DNA from: a bacterium 1XD42-1
GTDB lineage: Bacteria > Bacillota > Clostridia > Oscillospirales > Ruminococcaceae
Assembly: GCA_003612625.1 (NCBI GenBank)
Contig: RAZJ01000022.1
Span: forward strand, 1 to 44,836
Direction of reading: 5' to 3'
DNA: 44,836 nucleotides
Position 1 is the stretch's first letter. Each line of letters starts with the position of its first letter. Below are positions 15,201-22,871 of this stretch, piece after piece. The position numbers and the translations under genes were made by a program. The notes under the pieces are model-generated. The model had not been told where the DNA came from, made no database searches, and worked only from the letters and a program-made list of their open reading frames with translations.

Positions 15201-15510
15201 TGTCTTCTGTTACTTTGTTATCTTCTTCCGTCTGGTTGTCTTCGGTCACTTCGTTATCTTCTTCCGTCTGGTTGTCTTCTGTCACTTTGTTATCTTCTTC
15301 GGCCTGATTGTCTTCCGTCACTTCATTATTTTCTTCGGTTGGATTATCTTCCGTCACTTCGCTGTTTTTTTCTGTTTGTACTTCCTCTGTTACGGTTTTC
15401 TCTGCAATTTCTTGTGTTTCCCCTTCAGCAAATGTGACAGCACTTCCTGTTGATGCTATCACTGCTGACGCTAACAGAATTGCTGTTAGCTCTCTCCAAT
15501 TTTTTTTCAT
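12238..15510 (-). CDS. Large secreted CAP-domain protein with acidic repeats and Ig-like domains
   Basis: About 1090 residues; the second ATG (15510) is chosen because TGGAG precedes it by seven bases. Layout: signal peptide (1-30, LTAILLASAVIASTGSAVTFA); an acidic repeat of 12-residue units (VTEDNQTEEDNK) at about 50-155; a CAP/SCP domain about 190-320 (NVERAKESLSALKED, HTRPNGSDCF, FGENIAYG, WMNSPGHRANIL); several bacterial Ig-like modules about 340-690; a region about 690-830 with EEEKEATKKK; a Ser/Gly-rich linker (850-880); and a C-terminal domain (about 900-1090) homologous to that of the repeat protein at 7734-8969. There is no sortase signal. Possibly a surface protein; role unknown. 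Its promoter appears to be the orphan antisense-type promoter at 15739-15767. Confidence 0.85.
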   Translation of the reverse strand: MKKNWRELTAILLASAVIASTGSAVTFAEGETQEIAEKTVTEEVQTEKNSEVTEDNPTEENNEVTEDNQAEEDNKVTEDNQTEEDNEVTEDNQTEEDNKVTEDNQTEEDNKVTEDNQTEEDNEVTEDNQTEEDNKVTEDNQTEENNTVTEENKTEESPAENQQTEAETPKNEEEVNADSEEYTLQGNARYVNIYDYQQEVIRLVNVERAKESLSALKEDANLAKAASLRATEIVENTSHTRPNGSDCFTAIENMNDYVAFGENIAYGQKTPAEVVNDWMNSPGHRANILDQNGRGFNVIGVGCYEYNNVLYWTQLFGTKGSNVSSRPVPTQVGTATATMSFGQTLDDITDTVTGISFVDMAGTQVEGSWSWVQGNQKLDVGTHEVQIVFDPNPVALFNTLGIVTVTVTKGSVTTIPTIPTQQVMSGDTETKYYDLSQLLPTDGGKWTYQIGTITDADSILNTPMMGTNNVLAYSVKAGAKPGQTAAIGIIASNPSSNDITLTVPISILTETYTCTLSRIPEKVIVGEDIDLTGITITTQYGSGKPSDTVAVTPAMLKGYDKTLTGNAALGQKTITVMPDANNPNRIATFSIKVEDIITDLKVVPPGKLKYNKGDNIDLRIAKVQIIRKSGLPSLEIPLTASMLNIRSVLDRVGTTEVSVTTDGGSGLAPFTKENAFEITVVDKFSAEDLNFSFDIDLVGADGGALTKEDVDLYMSGVSEEEKEATKKKVQELSEGKTSAHAVDISLINSSDGQKVKIVGGNITITINYSDIGMNPEDTNLMVYHYAQGVWETISGIVRGSDSFTLPADSLSPFVFSWDPQGSTSKPTNPTTPDYSNSSSSSNKGSGSGGGGSSSSSSKGGTSIFNGLTSTINSILKSKLAGNHTASTIAPVVGNTNGNTVAASPLTQTTAQTAFNQAVSLAKSKGIKEANISLKNISVVSAEILSRFASDMQRAGLQGVLTADYMNNGMVETRLSIPVSAAASLKKDFNLSFKQNGNQVQTNFAKYYRNRTAVIPLAQEGSFGVPVSVATRISPPNAKVENLYFYSYNPATNSYQQLAQSNVFFDVNGYLHFVTGEGNYIIISDGMLQRK
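15060..15370 (-). repeat. 36-bp tandem repeat coding for an acidic TEDNQTEEDN tract
   Basis: About eight copies of a 36-base in-frame unit with scattered silent changes (cttcggtc / cttccgtc). It encodes a strongly acidic, disordered stretch after the signal peptide. Copy number is likely variable. Confidence 0.9.
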
Positions 15511-15574
15511 TTTCAGCTCCATTCCAGCCGCTTTATCAGCTCATCCCAATGAAATAATAGAAAACGGCTGCCTT

Positions 15575-15732
15575 TCTCATTGCTTAATTATTTTCCCGCA
15601 TCATCTTTTATGTTTGCCCCATATGATTCCTCCCAAAATGTACAATAACCGCTTACCTGTTCCGAAGGATTAGCGGTTACTTTGGTACTAAAAATTTTTA
15701 TAAACGAACTGTCTGGTGACAGTTTTTTCCCA
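15575..15732 (+). pseudogene. Decayed fourth copy of the toxin-antisense cassette
   Basis: The stretch around 15575-15615 matches the peptide-coding part of the array (TATTTTCCC-CATCAT with one change), but the frame is broken and no MWSR start remains. Further on, ATAACCGC (15645-15652) with GCGGTTAC (15673-15680) is the array's stop-codon hairpin. AACTGTC/GACAGTT (15707-15724) corresponds to the array's 3' end. The sense promoter and 5' leader are gone. Confidence 0.6.
15635..15732 (-). ncRNA. Orphan antisense RNA / leader of the CAP-domain gene
   Basis: From the consensus minus-strand promoter, transcription would start near 15732, pass the conserved GTAACCGC...GCGGTTAT hairpin and reach a short U-run at 15635-15638. 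It either ends there as an antitoxin-like RNA or reads through to the CAP-domain gene start at 15510. Confidence 0.5.
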
Positions 15733-15738
15733 TATTTT

Positions 15739-15767
15739 ATTATAGCTTTTTCCATAAAATTTGTCAA
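15739..15767 (-). promoter_or_regulatory. Consensus promoter upstream of the CAP-domain gene, derived from the array
   Basis: Minus strand TTGACA (15762-15767), 17 bases, TATAAT (15739-15744), identical in boxes and spacing to the three antisense promoters. It lies just after the SLOG gene and 230 bases before the CAP-domain gene, for which no better promoter is visible. Confidence 0.8.
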
Positions 15768-15776
15768 TCATCTTGT

Positions 15777-16292
15777 TTATCCTGCTGTTATTTTTAACGT
15801 TTTCGGGTTCAGTAAAAGAACCGGCTTTTTCTTGAAATAGGCATACTGTAAAGTATATGCTGTACCACCCCGCAATATCCCGTCATAAACTGCTAAGAGT
15901 AAGTCTGCATGTTCTACCATCCACCGATCCCGCTGCTGCATACATCCAGGCTTATAAACCGGGGAAATCATAAATTGTTTATCACTTTGGGCTAAAATTG
16001 CGGAATACCGTTTCTGCATGGATACCTCCCAGCAATCTGTCTGGGAAGGGCAGGGAAGCACACAGATCAATTTTAAATGGGGATTTTCCCGGCGCATTTT
16101 TAAGACAATTTCTGCTGTCCATATATCTACACCCATAGCCATACCGCTTAAAAAATTCTGCACACCGCCCTGAATAAGTCCTTTAATATGTTCGGTTAAA
16201 GATTCTTTTAGTAAAATACAGCCTGGATCTTCTTCGTTGGGAAAGGGAAGCCTGTTTGGACGGTGTCCTGTAAATGCACAAGATAACGCCAT
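15777..16292 (-). CDS. SLOG-family (DUF1273, YpsA-like) protein
   Basis: A 171-residue cytosolic Rossmann-like protein of the DUF1273/YpsA family within the SLOG superfamily. It is recognised by the N-terminal CAFTGHRPNRLPF motif, the glycine-rich FLSGMAMGVDIWTAE, the CVLPCPSQTDCW region and the C-terminal VYDGILRGGTAYTLQYA. SLOG proteins bind nucleotide-like ligands. YpsA of Bacillus affects cell division, but no function can be assigned here. It stands alone on the minus strand between the divergent cheW gene and the CAP-domain gene promoter. Its stop codon lies ten bases from that promoter's -35 box. Confidence 0.85.
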   Translation of the reverse strand: MALSCAFTGHRPNRLPFPNEEDPGCILLKESLTEHIKGLIQGGVQNFLSGMAMGVDIWTAEIVLKMRRENPHLKLICVLPCPSQTDCWEVSMQKRYSAILAQSDKQFMISPVYKPGCMQQRDRWMVEHADLLLAVYDGILRGGTAYTLQYAYFKKKPVLLLNPKTLKITAG

Positions 16293-16476
16293 TTTTTCCT
16301 AAACCCCTTTCAAATATTATGAAATTATTGAAAAACCATGAAAATCCATTGCTTTTCTTTTACGGATTATGTACAATATAATTATATCCCATTCCCTATG
16401 ATATTGGAAACTTATTCCTTTTTTGTAGGATAAGGGAAATGTGTGGAAAAGCGTAAAATATGAAGGGAGGAATGAA

Positions 16477-16986
16477 ATGATGTCCGAGAACACAAGCAAT
16501 GAATTGGCAGTGACAGCTTCGGAAGACTTTTCCGAAATGAAAGGAAAATATTTGACTTTTTGGACGGACGGCCAGCTTTTTGCAATCCCCATTTCAGATG
16601 TGGTCCAAATTGTTCAAATCCAATCCATTACCTTAGTACCCGAATTTCCCCCATATGCAAAAGGAATTATTAACCTGCGGGGCAGCGTTATTCCAATTAT
16701 TGACGTACGGCTCCGGTTCGGCAAAGCGGAAATTCCTTATAACGATCACAACTGTATTATCATAACCAGTATTTACAATCGGCTGGTAGGATTCGTTGTA
16801 GAGAAAATTGAGGAAGTTACCCCTATCCCAAATGAAGAAATTTCTCCGCCGCCTCAAATGTCCCATGATTTTACAACTACTTTTTTAACCGGCATTGGAA
16901 AGCATGATAAAAAAGTTATCCTTTTACTGGACACCCAGAAAATTTTAAGCTTGGAACAAATGAATATGCTGGGAGGCTCTTTTTAA
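16477..16986 (+). CDS. cheW: CheW-like chemotaxis coupling protein
   Basis: A 169-residue CheW-domain protein that links chemoreceptors to the CheA kinase at the inner membrane. ATG 16477 is preceded by GGGAGG. The CheW fold is visible as YLTFWTDGQLFAIPISDVVQIV, then GIINLRGSVIPIIDVRLRFG (the conserved NLRG..PI.DLR pattern) and LVGFVVEKIEEV. About 20 N-terminal residues are extra and probably disordered. It is a solitary gene with its own terminator; no other chemotaxis genes are in the window. Confidence 0.9.
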   Translation: MMSENTSNELAVTASEDFSEMKGKYLTFWTDGQLFAIPISDVVQIVQIQSITLVPEFPPYAKGIINLRGSVIPIIDVRLRFGKAEIPYNDHNCIIITSIYNRLVGFVVEKIEEVTPIPNEEISPPPQMSHDFTTTFLTGIGKHDKKVILLLDTQKILSLEQMNMLGGSF

Positions 16987-16991
16987 AAAAG

Positions 16992-17039
16992 ACTGCCGCT
17001 GCCGTCACCAAAAAAAATTTTTTTCTTGGTGGCGGCAGT
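16992..17039. terminator. Bidirectional terminator between cheW and the Na/Pi transporter gene
   Basis: The arms ACTGCCGC...GTCACCAA and TTGGTGGCGGCAGT enclose an A/T-rich loop, between convergent stop codons. Confidence 0.85.
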
Positions 17040-17044
17040 TTCGT

Positions 17045-18916
17045 TTATTTCTTTTTTGTTTTTCCTGCCGGTTCCCCGGATTTATTCTTTACTTTTTCTG
17101 CTTTTGATTTTTCTGGTTTCTCCTGTTTTTCCTGGGGATCTTTTTCGCCTTTCAAACGGTTATAATATTTTTCCGTATATATGGCATACGCATCTGAAAA
17201 GCTTTCTGCTTTTGTTTCCCGAAGCTGTTTTACATAATTGTGTTTATCAAATAAATTATCTGCTGCTGCATAAGTCAGCACCGCCAGCCCTACATTGGAA
17301 CAGTGATCGGATATCCGTTCTAAATCCGTCAGGGCTTCTACAAAGGGGAAAGCCGCGTCTACTGTGCATTTTCCTTTCCGCAGGCGTTCAATATGGCGAT
17401 CCTTTAATGCCTGCTGAAGCTCGTCTATCACCTGTTCCAAAGGTTCTACACGGCCTGCCAGAACCTGATCATCTTTTTCAAAGCATCCAACGGCTATTCC
17501 GATAATTTCATTGACTGCCTCACATAAAAGCTGCAATTCTGCGGCCGCCCGCTTGGAAAAAACAGAACGGTCCAAAAATAATTTCTGCCCTTTTTCTGCC
17601 AGGTTTTCACAGTGGTCTGCCATCCGTTCATATTCTTCACAGACATGAAGCATTTCTGTTACACTGCGGGTTTCAGCTTCCGTCAGTTCCCGTTCCGAAA
17701 GCTTGATTAAATAGGTTTCTACCCGGTCCTGGAGCTTGTCCACTACATCTTCATTTTCATTGACCCGTTCAAAAACCTTTGCATCAAAATTCCAAAGCAG
17801 GCTGGTAGAAAGCTCATAATTGGTTCGGACAAAAGCGCCCATTTGTACCAAAGCTTTGTTTACATGCTGAACCGCCAGGCCAGGGGAAACCAACAGCCTT
17901 TCATCTAAAGTAACCGCTTCCGGCTCTGCTTCCGCGCCCACTTTATCCCGGACAATGGCACAGGCGATTTTTTCCAAAAGGGCTGTAAACGGCATAAATA
18001 AGATGGTGGCTGACACATTAAAAATCGTATGGAAATTGGCTATGCCGCCTTTATCAATGGGGCTGTCCCAAAATGGGAAGCCTACTGTATATTGAATGGC
18101 ATAGCATCCAATGAGAAATACAATTGTGCCTAAAATATTGAAAGTTACATGGACAACAGCCGAACGTTTTGCATTTTTAGAAGCCCCGATAGATGCTAAT
18201 ATGGGCGTAATGCAAGTCCCTATATTCTGGCCCATAATAATGGGGAAGGCCATGGAATAGGTAATGACGCCTGTTGCCGATAACGCCTGCAATATCCCCA
18301 CGGAAGCTGCGGAAGCTTGGATTGCCGCTGTAACAAAAGCTCCTGCCAATACGCCGATCAAGGGATTGCGGAAGGTTGCAAATAATGTAGCAAACCATGG
18401 TTCATCCCGCAAGGGCGTAACAGCCGCTTCCATACTGAACATGCCTGTAAATAAAATGGAAAAACCTAACAGCAGCAGGCCGGTATTCCGGACTTGATCC
18501 CGTTTCGATACCATAAACATTAAAATACCTATGGCCGCTGCCAAGGGCGCTAAATTGGCTGGCTTTAACAGCAGTACCAATAAATTATCACTACTGATGT
18601 CGCTGAGCCGCAAAATATGGGCTGTAATGGTAGTACCAATATTCGCACCCATAATAACACTGATTGCATTGCGCAGCTTTAATACCCTGGCATTGACTAA
18701 GCCTACCACAATAACGGTGGTGGCAGAGGATGACTGGATTGCTGCTGTGACTAAAGCGCCAAATGCTACGCCCCTGAAAACACTGCTGGTTACTTTTTCC
18801 AGCGTATGCTCCAGCCGGCCACCTGACACTTTTTCCAAGCTGCCCCCTAACAGGGACATCCCGTACAGGAATAAAGCTAATCCTCCAAACAGTTTGATAA
18901 CTCCAAAAATATCCAA
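17045..18916 (-). CDS. Na+/phosphate cotransporter family protein with PhoU-like domain
   Basis: A 623-residue inner-membrane protein. The N-terminal half (1-310) has two Na/Pi-cotransporter repeats with the QSSSATT signature (TAAIQSSSATTVIVVGLVN) and the second copy TAAIQASAASVGILQAL, plus GANIGTTITAH and GQNIGTCITPI. The C-terminal part (about 340-560) is PhoU-like, with helical repeats containing EEYERMADHCENLAEKG and LERISDHCSNVGLAVL. The last 40 residues are Lys/Glu-rich. This is the YjbB/NptA-like bacterial class, often involved in phosphate export or import. It is monocistronic, with its own promoter at 18970-18997. Confidence 0.92.
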   Translation of the reverse strand: MDIFGVIKLFGGLALFLYGMSLLGGSLEKVSGGRLEHTLEKVTSSVFRGVAFGALVTAAIQSSSATTVIVVGLVNARVLKLRNAISVIMGANIGTTITAHILRLSDISSDNLLVLLLKPANLAPLAAAIGILMFMVSKRDQVRNTGLLLLGFSILFTGMFSMEAAVTPLRDEPWFATLFATFRNPLIGVLAGAFVTAAIQASAASVGILQALSATGVITYSMAFPIIMGQNIGTCITPILASIGASKNAKRSAVVHVTFNILGTIVFLIGCYAIQYTVGFPFWDSPIDKGGIANFHTIFNVSATILFMPFTALLEKIACAIVRDKVGAEAEPEAVTLDERLLVSPGLAVQHVNKALVQMGAFVRTNYELSTSLLWNFDAKVFERVNENEDVVDKLQDRVETYLIKLSERELTEAETRSVTEMLHVCEEYERMADHCENLAEKGQKLFLDRSVFSKRAAAELQLLCEAVNEIIGIAVGCFEKDDQVLAGRVEPLEQVIDELQQALKDRHIERLRKGKCTVDAAFPFVEALTDLERISDHCSNVGLAVLTYAAADNLFDKHNYVKQLRETKAESFSDAYAIYTEKYYNRLKGEKDPQEKQEKPEKSKAEKVKNKSGEPAGKTKKK

Positions 18917-18969
18917 GCTGCTACCCCATTTCGCTTTTCCTGGCGGAATCCGCCTTTTTTCTATTCTTT

Positions 18970-18997
18970 ATTATACAGGAATTTATTATTTTTTCAA
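18970..18997 (-). promoter_or_regulatory. Promoter of the Na/Pi transporter gene
   Basis: Minus strand TTGAAA (18992-18997), 16 bases, TATAAT (18970-18975). Confidence 0.65.
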
Positions 18998-19037
18998 GTA
19001 TTGTTTCTTTCCTGCGGCTCAAGGGCCGCCTGGATCT

Positions 19038-19316
19038 TTATTTTCCGAATAAGTCTGCATGGCTGCCGGTTGCAGTGGCAGAAAGAATCAAAATATCTTC
19101 ATAAATTTGATACATCAGCAGCCAGTCCGGCTCTATATGGCATTCCCTGAAATCATGCAGGCTTCCTGTTAGCTGGTGATCTTTATATTGGACTGGCAGT
19201 GGGCTGCCGGTTGCAAGCAGGGAAAGTACATGGATCAGTTTATCCATATCCTTGCCCCTCTTTTTCATCAGCTTGGCATCCTTTTTCATGCGGTTTGTAT
19301 AGATAATCTGATACAT
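19038..19316 (-). CDS. YafQ/RelE-type mRNA interferase toxin
   Basis: A 92-residue type II toxin, expected to cut mRNA in the ribosome when freed from its antitoxin. Family signs: an N-terminal YTNRMKKDAKLMKKRGKDMDKL helix pair, LTGSLHDFRECHIEPDWLLMYQ (catalytic His and Asp region of YafQ) and the C-terminal ATATGSHADLFGK. The His-x-x-Leu-Phe end and the HIEPDWLL core are those of YafQ. It follows the antitoxin gene by three bases, antitoxin first, the usual order. Confidence 0.9.
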   Translation of the reverse strand: MYQIIYTNRMKKDAKLMKKRGKDMDKLIHVLSLLATGSPLPVQYKDHQLTGSLHDFRECHIEPDWLLMYQIYEDILILSATATGSHADLFGK

Positions 19317-19319
19317 CTG

Positions 19320-19583
19320 CTAATCTTCCAGCATGGATGCAACTGCATCTTCAGCATTATCATACGGCCCATGAAGATTTCTCCGGAACCTGGTGTCATA
19401 AACAGCTTCCTTTAAAGAATTGGGGATTCCCTTATGCTGTACAGAAAATGGGATTCCTTCATTTTCAATAGAAGCATTTAAAAAAATACGTACCGCTGTC
19501 GCTATATCCAATCCAAGGCTGGAAAAAAGCGCATCTGCTTCATTTTTTAATGCGTCATCAATGTGAATTTGTAATGTAGCCAT
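19320..19583 (-). CDS. RelB/DinJ-family antitoxin
   Basis: An 87-residue antitoxin partner of the YafQ-like toxin. The start is at ATG 19583 (MATLQIHIDDALKNEADALF), with GGAGGG six bases upstream; the longer frame has no ribosome site. The N-terminal ribbon-helix-helix half (MATLQIHIDDALK...LGLDIATAVRIFL) binds the operator and the C-terminal part wraps the toxin. The pair lies just downstream of the gyrA terminator, an ordinary landing place for mobile toxin-antitoxin modules. Confidence 0.9.
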   Translation of the reverse strand: MATLQIHIDDALKNEADALFSSLGLDIATAVRIFLNASIENEGIPFSVQHKGIPNSLKEAVYDTRFRRNLHGPYDNAEDAVASMLED

Positions 19584-19604
19584 ATCATCCCTCCATGGAG
19601 TTTT

Positions 19605-19665
19605 AAAAAAAGAGGGCAGGGGATACACTTCCGGATTGTGAACTGTTTTCCTCTGCCTCTTTTTA
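19605..19665. terminator. gyrA terminator
   Basis: A long stem, AAAAAGAGGGCAGG / CCTCTGCCTCTTTTT, ends in a T-run on the minus strand, six bases past the gyrA stop. Confidence 0.8.
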
Positions 19666-19670
19666 TGGTT

Positions 19671-22241
19671 TTATTCTTCTGAATCTGTTTCTTCCTGAGT
19701 TTCTAACGCCTGCTGTCCTTCTGCCTGTTCCGCCATTTCTTCCGATGTTTCTGTTGTCTCTTCCTCCTGGTTTTCATCCTTCGGCACCCGCGCCAAAGTT
19801 ACAACCCGGCTTTGCTCGTCTACACGCATACAACGGACTCCGCCCCCATACCGGGACTGGATTGTAATTTCTGATACGGGAATCCGGATTAAAACGCCGC
19901 CGTCTGTAATTAAAATGACGTCATCCCCATTGTCTACCATCTTCACGCCCGCTACCGGGCCGTTTTTCTCACAGTCGTAATTGCGCAGGCCTTTTCCGCC
20001 ACGGCTCTGGCGGCGGTACAGGGAAGGATCTGTCCGGCGGCCCAGGCCGCTTTCCGAAACCGTTAATACTGTTGCGCCTTCCCGCATCCGTATCATGCCT
20101 ACTACCTGATCCCCCGGCGCCAGGCTTAAAGCTTTTACTCCTCTTGCCATACGGGATACAGGACGGACGTCTGTTTCGCAGAACCGGATCGCTACCCCGT
20201 TCCGGGTTGCTACCATCAGGTCATTTTCTCCGGATGTCAGACGTACCCAGGCTAATTCATCCCCTTCATCCAGGCCTATGGCGATAAGCCCGTTTTTCCG
20301 GGCATTCTGGTAAGCGGATAAATGGGTGCGCTTAATAATCCCATGGCGTGTTACCATAACCAAATAACGGTCCGCGCCATAGTCTTCCGCAGTCACTTTT
20401 ATCATGGAGGTCACTTTTTCTCCCGGATCAATTTGCAGCAGGTTCACAATGTTAGAACCCCGGGAAGCCCGGGAACTTTCTGCAATTTCATACGCCTTAA
20501 TCCGGAAACAGCGGCCTTTGCTGGTAAAGAATAAAATATAATCATGGGTGGAACATAAGAACATTTCTTCGGCAAAGTCTTCTTCCCGGCGGCTCATGCT
20601 GGAAATCCCACGGCCCCCGCGGCGCTGGGTCCGGTAAATTTCCATAGGCTGGCGCTTCACATAGCCAAAATGAGTCAATGTGACAACACATTCCGTTACA
20701 GGAATTAAATCCTCAATGTCTACCTCCCCGCTGACAGTTTCAATTTCTGTCCGCCGTTCATCACTGTATTTTTCCCTGGCTTCTGTCAGTTCTTTCTTTA
20801 CAATCGCCATGACTTTACTGTAATCTGCTAAAATTGCTTCATATTCTGCCGCTTTTTCTAAAACTGCCGCTAATTCCGTTTCAATTTTAATCCGTTCCAT
20901 GCCGGAAAGCTGTCCTAACTGCATGGCTACGATAGCAGAAGACTGGGCGTCTGTAATGCCAAAACGGGCAGTCAGATTTGCTTTGGAATCATTCCGGTCC
21001 TTGGAATGGCGGATAATATGAATCACTTCATCTGTATTGTCACAAACTAATTTCAGCCCTTCTAAGATATGTTCCCGATCCCGTGCCTTTTTCAAATCAT
21101 ACTGGGTCCGCCGGGTTACGATTTCCCCCTGGAAATCAATGTAATGGGTCAGCATTTCTTTCAGGCTCATGACCTTCGGAACGCCATCTACCAGAGCCAG
21201 CATAATGACTCCTACGGTTTCCTGGAGCTGGCTGTAAGAATAAAGCTGGTTCAATACTACCTGGGCATTGGCATCCCGTTTTAATTCAATCACAATCCGC
21301 AGACCATCCCGGTCACTTTCATCCCGCAGATCATGGATCTGGTCAATCCGTTTATCTTTGCTTAATTCCGCGATGCTTTCTACCAGACGGGCTTTATTCA
21401 CCATATACGGGATTTCCGTTATTACAATCCGCTGCCGCCCGTTTTCTAAATCTTCGATTTCTGCCCGGCTCCGCAGGATCAGCTTTGCACGGCCTGTGGC
21501 ATATGCAGCCCGGATTCCCGCACGGCCCATGATGATCCCGCCAGTAGGGAAGTCAGGGCCTTTCACATGCTGCATCAGTTCATCTAAAGTTGCTTCCGGA
21601 TTGTCAATCAGCAGTTCCGCTGCGTCAATCACTTCTCCTAAATTGTGGGGGGGAATATTCGTTGCCATGCCAACTGCAATCCCTGTGGAACCGTTTACCA
21701 AAAGATTTGGAAAACGGCTGGGAAGGACTTTCGGCTCTTTCAGCCGGTCGTCATAGTTGGGCATATAGTCAACGGTTTCTTTATCAATATCCGTCAGCAT
21801 GGCAAGAGAAATCTTACTCATGCGGCTTTCTGTATACCGGTAGGCTGCCGGAGGGTCCCCGTCTACGGAACCAAAGTTCCCATGGCCGTCTACCAAAGGA
21901 TAACGCATGGAAAAATCCTGGGCCAGCCGAACCATGGCATCATAAACAGAGGCGTCACCATGAGGATGGTAACGGCCCAATACGGCGCCTACGGTATCGG
22001 CACATTTCCGGTATGCCTTATCCGGCGTCAGCCCGTTTTCATGAAGGGTATAAAGAATCCGCCGGTGGACAGGCTTCAAGCCGTCCCGGACATCCGGTAA
22101 GGCCCGGCTGACGATAACGGACATAGAATATTCCAGAAATGATTTGCGCATTTCCTTTTCAATATCTATGGCATGAATCCTGCTTTCTATCACTTCAGGA
22201 TCAAAATCGCCCTTTACTTCCTGTTCTCTCTCTTTTTTCAA
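19671..22241 (-). CDS. gyrA: DNA gyrase subunit A
   Basis: An 856-residue breakage-reunion subunit of gyrase. The start is TTG 22241 after GGAG; the nearby ATG is out of frame. Landmarks: [19 protein letters not shown]; the quinolone region [14 protein letters not shown], with Ser at the usual hot spot replaced by Ala in GDASVYDA; the catalytic Tyr in [10 protein letters not shown]; and the GyrA box QRRGGRG that identifies gyrase rather than topoisomerase IV. The six-bladed C-terminal wheel is present and ends in a very acidic tail ([12 protein letters not shown]...), which in other gyrases tunes supercoiling. It closes the leftward cluster from gyrB. Confidence 0.97.
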   Translation of the reverse strand: MKKEREQEVKGDFDPEVIESRIHAIDIEKEMRKSFLEYSMSVIVSRALPDVRDGLKPVHRRILYTLHENGLTPDKAYRKCADTVGAVLGRYHPHGDASVYDAMVRLAQDFSMRYPLVDGHGNFGSVDGDPPAAYRYTESRMSKISLAMLTDIDKETVDYMPNYDDRLKEPKVLPSRFPNLLVNGSTGIAVGMATNIPPHNLGEVIDAAELLIDNPEATLDELMQHVKGPDFPTGGIIMGRAGIRAAYATGRAKLILRSRAEIEDLENGRQRIVITEIPYMVNKARLVESIAELSKDKRIDQIHDLRDESDRDGLRIVIELKRDANAQVVLNQLYSYSQLQETVGVIMLALVDGVPKVMSLKEMLTHYIDFQGEIVTRRTQYDLKKARDREHILEGLKLVCDNTDEVIHIIRHSKDRNDSKANLTARFGITDAQSSAIVAMQLGQLSGMERIKIETELAAVLEKAAEYEAILADYSKVMAIVKKELTEAREKYSDERRTEIETVSGEVDIEDLIPVTECVVTLTHFGYVKRQPMEIYRTQRRGGRGISSMSRREEDFAEEMFLCSTHDYILFFTSKGRCFRIKAYEIAESSRASRGSNIVNLLQIDPGEKVTSMIKVTAEDYGADRYLVMVTRHGIIKRTHLSAYQNARKNGLIAIGLDEGDELAWVRLTSGENDLMVATRNGVAIRFCETDVRPVSRMARGVKALSLAPGDQVVGMIRMREGATVLTVSESGLGRRTDPSLYRRQSRGGKGLRNYDCEKNGPVAGVKMVDNGDDVILITDGGVLIRIPVSEITIQSRYGGGVRCMRVDEQSRVVTLARVPKDENQEEETTETSEEMAEQAEGQQALETQEETDSEE

Positions 22242-22254
22242 TGTTTTTCATCTC

Positions 22255-22854
22255 CTAAAGCGGTTTTTTCCTGAAAAACCCTTGCCCCTGTTCCTTCGGT
22301 TCTATCTTTTCATACCGGCCTTCCTGGATCAGTCCCATTAACCTGTCTTTCTCGTTTTCCTGGAGCTGGTCCAAAGGGATCTGGGCAAAACGCCTTTTTC
22401 CGCCATCCAACGCTAAAATATTTTTATATTCATATAATTTTAAGCCTTCACTGTAACGGTATGGGGCACGGCCCGTTCCGTCTTCAAAGGAAAATCCGCT
22501 GGCATCGGCTGTAACAGTACTTTCCGGCGCCCGTTCCACAAAGCGGGCTGTATATTTCAGATTTTCCCTTTTCGGGGCGATCAGCGCGAAGATTCCGACT
22601 CCTATGGAGGCTGCAAGCATAAGCCATCCCCCTGGAAATCCAGGCATTTGGAAAATCATTTCGACTGACCAGTACGCCACCAGCCCCAGAGCCAGCAGTT
22701 CCACATTCCTGCGGACGCCTATTTTATTTTTTATATCAATGACCTCAATGGCTGTCATTAAATCCTCCTGCTTATTGCGGAAGGATATGGTCATACTTCC
22801 GGAAGGGGTTTCTTCCTGCTGTTCCGGCACATTCTTTTCCAAGCCTTCATCCAT
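22255..22854 (-). CDS. YcxB-like membrane protein, second copy
   Basis: A 199-residue protein from ATG 22854 (MDEGLEKNVPEQQ), chosen because GAAGGAG precedes it; the longer frame overlaps the upstream gene. An acidic N-terminus is followed by a beta-rich stretch (MTISFRNKQEDLMTAIEV), two close membrane helices (about 68-105, LLALGLVAYWSV and WLMLAASIGVGIFALI) and a PH-like C-terminal part (YKNILALDGGKRRFAQIPLDQL). The pattern is that of YcxB-like proteins. It looks like a diverged duplicate of the next gene upstream. Function unknown; probably co-transcribed with gyrB and gyrA. Confidence 0.7.
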   Translation of the reverse strand: MDEGLEKNVPEQQEETPSGSMTISFRNKQEDLMTAIEVIDIKNKIGVRRNVELLALGLVAYWSVEMIFQMPGFPGGWLMLAASIGVGIFALIAPKRENLKYTARFVERAPESTVTADASGFSFEDGTGRAPYRYSEGLKLYEYKNILALDGGKRRFAQIPLDQLQENEKDRLMGLIQEGRYEKIEPKEQGQGFFRKKPL

Positions 22855-22871
22855 GGGCACTGCTCCTTCCG

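Noticed and set aside
15060-15370. Long open frames on the plus strand across the acidic repeat
   Set aside because: They are by-products of the 36-bp in-frame repeat of the minus-strand CAP-domain gene and lack ribosome sites.
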